Source: Carnegiea gigantea
Taxonomy: Eukaryota > Streptophyta > Magnoliopsida > Caryophyllales > Cactaceae
Assembly: GCA_029747015.1 (NCBI GenBank)
Contig: JAKOGI010001269.1
Span: forward strand, 62,501 to 126,500
DNA: 64,000 nt
Reading direction: 5' to 3'
In this document: positions 58,114-64,000 of the stretch, one piece after another
Position numbering within the stretch: the stretch's first letter is position 1
Layout of the letters: each line of letters opens with the position of its first letter
Made by a program: the position numbers and the translations under genes
Notes under the pieces: generated by a model
The model's database searches: none
What the model saw: the letters and a program-made list of their open reading frames with translations, nothing else
Told to the model about the DNA's origin: nothing

Positions 58114-58860
58114 TCAAGAATGATCTGAATGACTAAAATGAAATCCAACATCTCTAAAAGGGGAAGGGAGGGGCCCAAGGCCAGGCCAATCAAATGATAT
58201 ATGAAAATCAAAGCTCAAGGGATGGCCTAAAATCAAGTCCTTCACCTCAAAGTGATCCTCGAGTCTCTCAAGGTCATTATCATCAAGAGTTTGATCTAAA
58301 CATGGGCTACCAAGCATGGAAGTCTCAAACTCTACAAAAATGGATTCAGGAGGGTCTAAAGAAGGAAGAAAAAGGGGAAGGGGAGAAGAAAGGGGTGAAA
58401 TGGGAGGGGTGGGAGTCAGGGGAAGTCTCCATAGAAGTGGGATCCCTAAGCTCGTCAGGAGGTGTAATCTCACTAAACTCTACATCAAAAAGGCTAATCA
58501 AGAGAATGCTCCTCAAAAAAGGTATCCTCTAACTCAAATAATATGCCACACTGACTATCAGAATTAGCATCAGTCTTACATGCATCTCTCTCATCCAGCT
58601 CTCCTAAGGGAGCCAAGGAAAGAGAGGGGTCGGGGATAATCAGGACATCCTCAGAGGTATCCAAAGAAGTGCTATCGTTAAGGGGATAAGCATATACAAA
58701 AGGTGGTGAGGGATCACTCAAAACCTCAAGGTCATCAGAATGTGTATCATTATAACAGTCATATTCTAAAGAAATCGATGTCTCACTTCTAACATCGAAG
58801 TCATCAAAAGACCCAACCTCAGGTATCGGAGAACCTAAACTACGGTCAGTCTAGAGTAAA
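58114..58860 (-). pseudogene. Acidic Ser/Pro-rich ORF, second copy
   Basis: Minus-strand frames 58494-58721 and 58114-58473 encode LDTSEDVLIIPDPSLSLAPL, FELEDTFFEE, then SPLSSPLPLFLPSLDPP, RLEDHFEVKDLILGHP and FPFRDVGFHFSHSDHS, collinear with 48411-49130. A frameshift and a stop lie between the two parts. The reading frame extends upstream with ISLEYDCYNDTHSDDLEVL (about 58730-58790). The function is unknown. Confidence 0.45.
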
Positions 58861-59007
58861 CTCTACATGTAAACTCCCCATTAAAGGTAGATAATATCTC
58901 TAATCTATATGATTTACCAAGCAATGGACAAGTATCAACATCATGGTCAAAGGAATCACAATAATCACATAAAAATTAAATAAAATAGAATATTTTTGGT
59001 GCAAACA

Positions 59008-60345
59008 CCCACTTTTGAAAAGTTGAATATTTGATTAGTTATGGATTAGAAAGGATTAGAATGGATTAGAATGGAATTAGCCACAAATTCCATTCACTTG
59101 CTCTAACAATGGAAACCAATTGCCATTATTGGATTTTCTTCATTTTTTCTGTTCTCTTAATTAGAAGATTTAATGCTTCCCTAGTTAGATTAGATGTTTT
59201 GTTAGTCTATTGTTAGTTAAAATGATGTTTTGTGTTGACTATGCTTCATTTTAAAATAATTTAATTAATTATATTTAGATTAGAATTTTTAAGTAATTAG
59301 TTTAATTAATCATATTTAGTCGCATTTATTGCTTTTCTTAGGTTATATTTGGGTTAGAATAACAAGTGACTTGATTTTAGCATCGTCCCAGATGATGGCA
59401 CTAGGTCTTAATTGTACTCATAAATATAATGCATGACTGGGTGCAACCTAACATGAACTAGGGCTCTAAAGGACTAATGAGCTACGTCACAGACTTTGGG
59501 CCTAGATGGACCCATGGGATTAGGCATGATGACGCCAAATAATGCATGACACTTTGGGCCCAGGTAACCCACAAGTCATGTGTTAAGACCTGGTAATGAC
59601 CTTTAGACTTCCTAATCACATAATGAGACTTTTAAGTTCCTGACTTAAATTGGCCTGGATTTAGATTGATGATGTTGACCCTGATATTATGATGCATGTA
59701 AGGTCTAGAAACTAGATAACCTCTGTTGGCCCTATCCTAATGAGAGACCAAAGCCCTTGGACATGACTTGATCTAACAAGTCTAAAATGTGATCACACCC
59801 AAACCTGGGTACTAACGTTTTCCTAACCTGGGCCCCTAAACATGATGATGATGCTATGAACCCTGAAGTACCGATACATGCGTCTCTAGGTATGATTCAA
59901 CTTTGGAAAGACCACTAGAGTTTTGAACATTCATGGGATCATGCATGCCTATGAATTCCAACCTAATCCAAAGTTCTAAATTATAAGTGGCTTAGGTAAG
60001 GTTCAAAATAGTCCTCTCACAGCCCAAATACTTCATACATCATACATGAGGTGCTTGGTAAGATTAGAACATTGTGGTTGCTTTCCTATATCATGTGGAT
60101 TAAAGGGTGTCAAGAGTGGGTGAAACAGTTGTCTGTTCAAGTGAAAGTCTAATGGACCCAAGGGGTAACAACTACTTTTCCAAGGGACAGTAGCAAAGTT
60201 TGATCTAGAGGAGCTATTAATCCAATGCAGTGGCACCTGTAAAGCCAGAACGCCTAATGAAAATGTAAGTCAAATAATTTCTCGTGTTGAATTTTCAATT
60301 TTGCCCTTTTTTTTAAAAAAATTAAATCCCTAGTGGAATCACCCC
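59008..60345 (-). other. Outer element leader next to its 5' LTR
   Basis: 1.3 kb of noncoding sequence between the second Tat-like copy and the right outer LTR. Short ggattagaat repeats near 59045-59080. A recognisable primer site by the LTR is missing. Confidence 0.5.
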
Positions 60346-62215
60346 TATAAGTACCACCACCCATAACTCCAGGTGTGGTCCCTGTGAATGGTTGGACCTG
60401 CTTGCTATGTATATTTGGATCTGATTTTTTATTTCAAGAGGAGATGGACTAGATTGCAACAGAAAAGGGGTTGTCGGGCCCATAAGGCTGGGCAGCAGCC
60501 TGATCCAAGATCCTAGCATGCTAGTGCTAGGCCCAGTCTTCTCGCCTAGCTCCCTAACAGTTTCTTTGGCTAAGCTAAAAGACTAGACTGCTGTACCAAT
60601 CTAGGAACCATGAAATTATCCAATCAAAAAAAAAAGTTTCAACGGAAACTACCGAAAACAGTAAATTTAATTAATAGAGTCATGAGTGAGTTTTTAGGAA
60701 AACTCACAAACCAAAAATGTTTTCAGAAACGAACCATAAACTGGAAGGGACCTCAAAAGGGACAACTTCACTTTAATAAGGTTTTCGAAAGGACCATGAA
60801 CAATACCTAAAGTGGGGACCACTTGATTCCATAAGCTTGAATCAAGGATCCAGATTCAATGGCGATGGTATGATGGCGTGATAGAGTGCATTACATCACC
60901 GCCCATCATTATTGACGGCCTTTATTAATCAACATGGGAAATTAAAATCGAATTACACTTAGAAACAATAAGCATGCAGCATATTAGTATCAAACAAATC
61001 AGATGACAAAAATTAAAAGTACACTATTAGTCTAAAGACACTCAAAAAAGCAATCCAAATAGTTACAGTGTGTGGGGACCAAACTAATTAAAGATTACTT
61101 CTTTGCTATTAAATGAAACTAACTTTTAGAAGGAAAGGAAAAAGAGAAAGGTAGGTCTGACAAATTGGCACCCTTAGGTTACTTGCCTAAGTGACATAGA
61201 AAATCAGTGATCGAGAATGTTGAGACTTGGCTTGTACCTTAGAGGGTTTTGAGGACCTATTTGACAAGGGTTTGGTTAGGTTCTCTGAACCTCTCAGTAT
61301 TTTTTCAATGTTTTCTACAATTATGGTTGTGTTCTCTCTAATTTTCTGGTATATTAATTTTTTGTGTCTCCTCTCCAATTTTCTAATGTGTTTTTCAATG
61401 TGTTTCTCTCGGGTTTATGTGTGTTTAACCCGTGGGAATAACCCATCTTTTATAGCGTTTATGGGGATAATACAAATCGATTTAGAGAGAGAGGATACCT
61501 AATTCAATTATTAGTAAGCTCAATCTAAACGGACGCACTAGTCCAAACAAAACTGTAATAGTTGAGACCATCTTAGAAGCGGATAACGACACAGAGAAGC
61601 CAAATTGGTTCCTTCCTACTGTCAAGTACCTGGCCTGATCTTGCCAAAACCCAGTTGGTTTTTTTATGTTCCCACAATATAGGCGAGCAAGGCTCTAGAC
61701 ATTGTAGCTTGTTTTGGCTATAACTATCTCACCCATCGTCCCTTTTGAACGATCCTTTTTTCCAAAAAGCTCATCTAGGGTGTATTTTCTAATGAAACTA
61801 ATTTAATAATTTTTGAGTAAGTGTAGAAGAATATATAAGCAATATGATGAACAGGTATCATTTTTAGTGCATGCATTAGTAATTGCCTTATCTCTTTTTC
61901 GTTACTTATTGGATTTTGACGCATAATATGTCACTAGAAAAATTATTCAATGAGAAATATTAATATGAACCTTTGAGTGGGGTGAAATGTAGAATAAATT
62001 GCAACTAGATGTCAAACACTGTCAATTTTGGCCTATTTGGACTTTTGGGTTCTTTTAGCCTTTGATAGGTGTCTTTGGCTTTAGATGTGTGAGTCAAGGG
62101 ATGTTGGCACATTTTAATACTCTTTATTTTCAATATCTATAGGTCCCCAAATACACTTCGATGCGTTTATCATCAATGGACATTTATAAAAATAATGCAT
62201 TTTTTGATGTCTACA
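60346..62215 (-). repeat. Outer element LTR, right copy (5' LTR)
   Basis: Aligns with 25189-27428 without the MITE-like block. It ends on the plus strand in gatgtctaca, followed by cctag (62216-62220), the same five bases that precede the left copy. Confidence 0.68.
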
Positions 62216-62220
62216 CCTAG

Positions 62221-64000
62221 TGACAGTGTAATAATGTTTAATACGCTCGCAATTTGCATATTGAAAGCTAACTTTAAAAGTCAAATTATCCTTGCACAAC
62301 ACCCATAATTTTGGGATTGTTAGCATGCAATAACCCCTATTTTTAAATCAAAAGCCAATTGAAAAATTCCTTTTTGTCAAATACTCCTATTGAACTATTT
62401 GATTAAGTTTTACAACTAATTCTGCCACCAAAAAACTCTTTTTAACCAAAACAAGATTTATTAAGAAAGAACCCTTTTTTACAAAAAAGATGTTTATCAA
62501 ACACCATGACCCAAAATAGAACCGCAGATTGTAGTAATAGTAATTTTTTCATCTTCAATGATGTACTTTTTGAAAAGTAAGATTTTTGTTATTCAAATCA
62601 CACCTTGTAAGATTATAGGCTCAGTTTGCAGTGTAAGTAGGGGTGAGTGGTTTTGTGCACGCACTCAAAAAGTCAGAACCTTAAGTTTCGATTGATTCCA
62701 GGGTACTCGCCACACCTAATGTTGAAATTTTAGTATCTAATAAATTAATTAATCTTTTTATTTGTTTGGAGTGGAAAGAGGTGTTTGATCTTCTCCTACT
62801 TCAGCTCTATGTTTACACAAAAATGAAAGCTAATTTATTAAATTTGCATTTTTTTATCTTAGTTGCTTGAAAAATATGTTGATTCATTTTTCAATTGATA
62901 GTAGAAATTAACTGATATTGTGTTAAATCCACTATTTTAAAAGTTATTTTTATAGGGAAAAAGAAACCAAAGAAAAAGTAGTAAAAATACAAAATTATTC
63001 ATTTTTCTCCCTTTAAACCAGTAACAGGTTTCGATTTCAAATCTTTTTTTGAAAATTGAAACTAAAACCAATTCGACATGCTCCTCATTTTTAGAAACCA
63101 AGACCGAAACCAAAGTTATTCGATAGTTCCTAATAGGTTTCGGGTACCGAAAGCCTTGCTTACCCTAAGTATGAGCAAGAATTCAAAATACGGTTTCGGT
63201 CGCGATTTCGTTTCGATAGCGACATAGCAAAATCGCTAAAATATGACAATCGCGTTCCATATTGTAGCCATCATGACATGAAAACGCTGTTAATCCGACT
63301 CCAAAACATTTTCATTATGGTTGTTTCGTCGTAGTTCGATCACATTTTGAATTGGAAAATTTACTTGATAATGTTGTTTCAATTAACACTTTTTATTTAG
63401 TGTTTTTCTTTCTTGCAGGTGTTATTTCTATTTCTTTGCGGGCTCCGCCTATAAGAAAAGTAGAGGGACAATGGACTAATTTGCCCTTGAATAAACAAAA
63501 TGGTTCAGGTCAGCCCTTTCTCCTCCTTTACTATTCGCTTTCTCTCTCTTCCCTGACTCTTTACTAATCGTATTTTTTTCTCATTGTGAACAAAATGTTA
63601 ATTCAATATTTTCTCATTTAAATTAGATTATTTTGTTAGGATTCGTCATGTAAATAGAGAAATTAAATATTTACAATATAAAGTAATATTTTTTAAAGAA
63701 TTTTAGTCATGTTATTCATTTTTCTTGTTATAAATAAACTCACTTTTTTCCATTAAAACAACTGTTAAATTTTGTTATATGACTTTAGATAAAAATCTCT
63801 AATTTAAATAAAATTATCATTTGACATTATTCATCTAAAATTTTAGTTTTTAGTTTTAGTGATTTCTTATTTCAATGGAAAAATATATGATGAAAATTCA
63901 AACACTAAATCAAGAAGGCTAAACCCTAAATCCTAAACCTCAATTGTAAATAATTATGCACCATGTAGTAGTTAAAAGCCATTGATATATGTTAACCTCG
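62221..64000. other. AT-rich flank, no gene recognised
   Basis: Sequence right of the nested stack. 62990-63180 has ggtttcg/cgaaacc-type repeats, as in some hAT-derived short elements. 63352-63567 is a 71-codon plus-strand frame with a hydrophobic start and a cttgcag splice-acceptor-like site at 63412-63418, without recognised family. A short telomere-like ctaaaccctaaatcctaaacc lies near 63920. Confidence 0.4.

Larger units (their letters stand above)
54906..59007 (-). mobile_element. Second Tat-like copy, 5' end deleted
   Basis: Related to the element at 32273-54498. It has a left LTR (54906-55845, shorter at 940 bp), the reverse-read polypurine end (cccacaccaagattttgc at about 55850), and the same noncoding, A/C-rich and acidic-ORF regions to about 58960. 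The internal part then joins directly to what looks like the last 45 bp of the right LTR (ending gtgcaaaca at 59007). The gag remnant, primer site and most of the 5' LTR are gone, apparently by one deletion. Flanking duplications are not clear (cattc or cccat at left, cccac at right). Confidence 0.6.
25189..62215 (-). mobile_element. Outer Ty3/gypsy element hosting a nested stack
   Basis: Two diverged direct repeats, 25189-27428 and 60346-62215, bound this block. cctag stands immediately left (25184-25188) and immediately right (62216-62220), a perfect 5-bp duplication next to TG...CA-type ends. Between them lie a minus-strand gag remnant (29990-31295) and a 45-46-bp tandem array (27717-28348), in the places expected for gag and the 3' untranslated region of a Tat-side element read on the minus strand. 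Pol is missing. Its own sequence is interrupted by the Tat-like element at 32273-54498, a related deleted copy at 54906-59007, a SINE tail and MITE-like units. No clear primer site was found by the right LTR. Confidence 0.65.

Noticed and set aside
63915..63945. Telomere-like ctaaaccctaaatcc motif
   Set aside because: Too short and imperfect to be an interstitial telomeric repeat.

Overview
The window looks like repeat-rich nuclear DNA from a flowering plant. It contains Ty3/gypsy LTR retrotransposons of the chromovirus and Athila/Tat types, a CACTA remnant, a hAT-like insertion and a TS-like SINE tail. The sequence is AT-rich and I found no host gene, tRNA, rRNA or CRISPR array. A dicot or magnoliid seems more likely than a grass, but the sequence does not settle this.

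Layout. 1-16479: an old minus-strand gypsy element whose protease (1-210), zinc knuckle (about 289-341), gag (about 3655-4228) and gag N-terminus (12453-12690) have been pulled apart by two insertions. One is a degenerate chromovirus-type LTR (449 to about 3650). The other is an 8.2 kb TG...CA insertion (4229-12452) that itself holds a CACTA remnant ending at 10275. 16480-25149: a plus-strand Athila-like element with 1.25 kb LTRs, a tRNA-Asp-type primer site, decayed gag-protease and a decayed Athila ORF1-like gene, but no reverse transcriptase or integrase.

25184-62220: a 37 kb nested stack. The outermost element is minus-strand (LTRs 25189-27428 and 60346-62215, target duplication cctag on both sides). 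It holds a minus-strand Tat-like element (32273-54498, duplications ggggt/ggagt), and that holds a plus-strand chromovirus (34694-47262, duplications catgg/catgg). The stack also contains a pair of palindromic MITE-like units in the left outer LTR, a SINE tail with an 8-bp duplication inside the outer gag, a hAT-like 2.8 kb insertion in one Tat-like LTR, and a second deleted copy of the Tat-like family (54906-59007). That second copy gives a natural empty-site comparison for the chromovirus insertion. 62221-64000 is AT-rich sequence with no recognisable gene.

The chromovirus is the youngest and most complete element. Its LTRs are nearly identical, with a TATA box, an iMet-type primer site, an extra 224-codon ORF of unknown function before gag, and a gag-pol frame interrupted by one in-frame TAA between RNase H and integrase. 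The most noteworthy observations are that extra ORF, a twin hairpin conserved between two divergent chromovirus LTR families, a pair of LTR hairpins with compensatory base changes, the patchy divergence of the chromovirus LTR pair, and an unrecognised acidic ORF shared by the two Tat-like copies.
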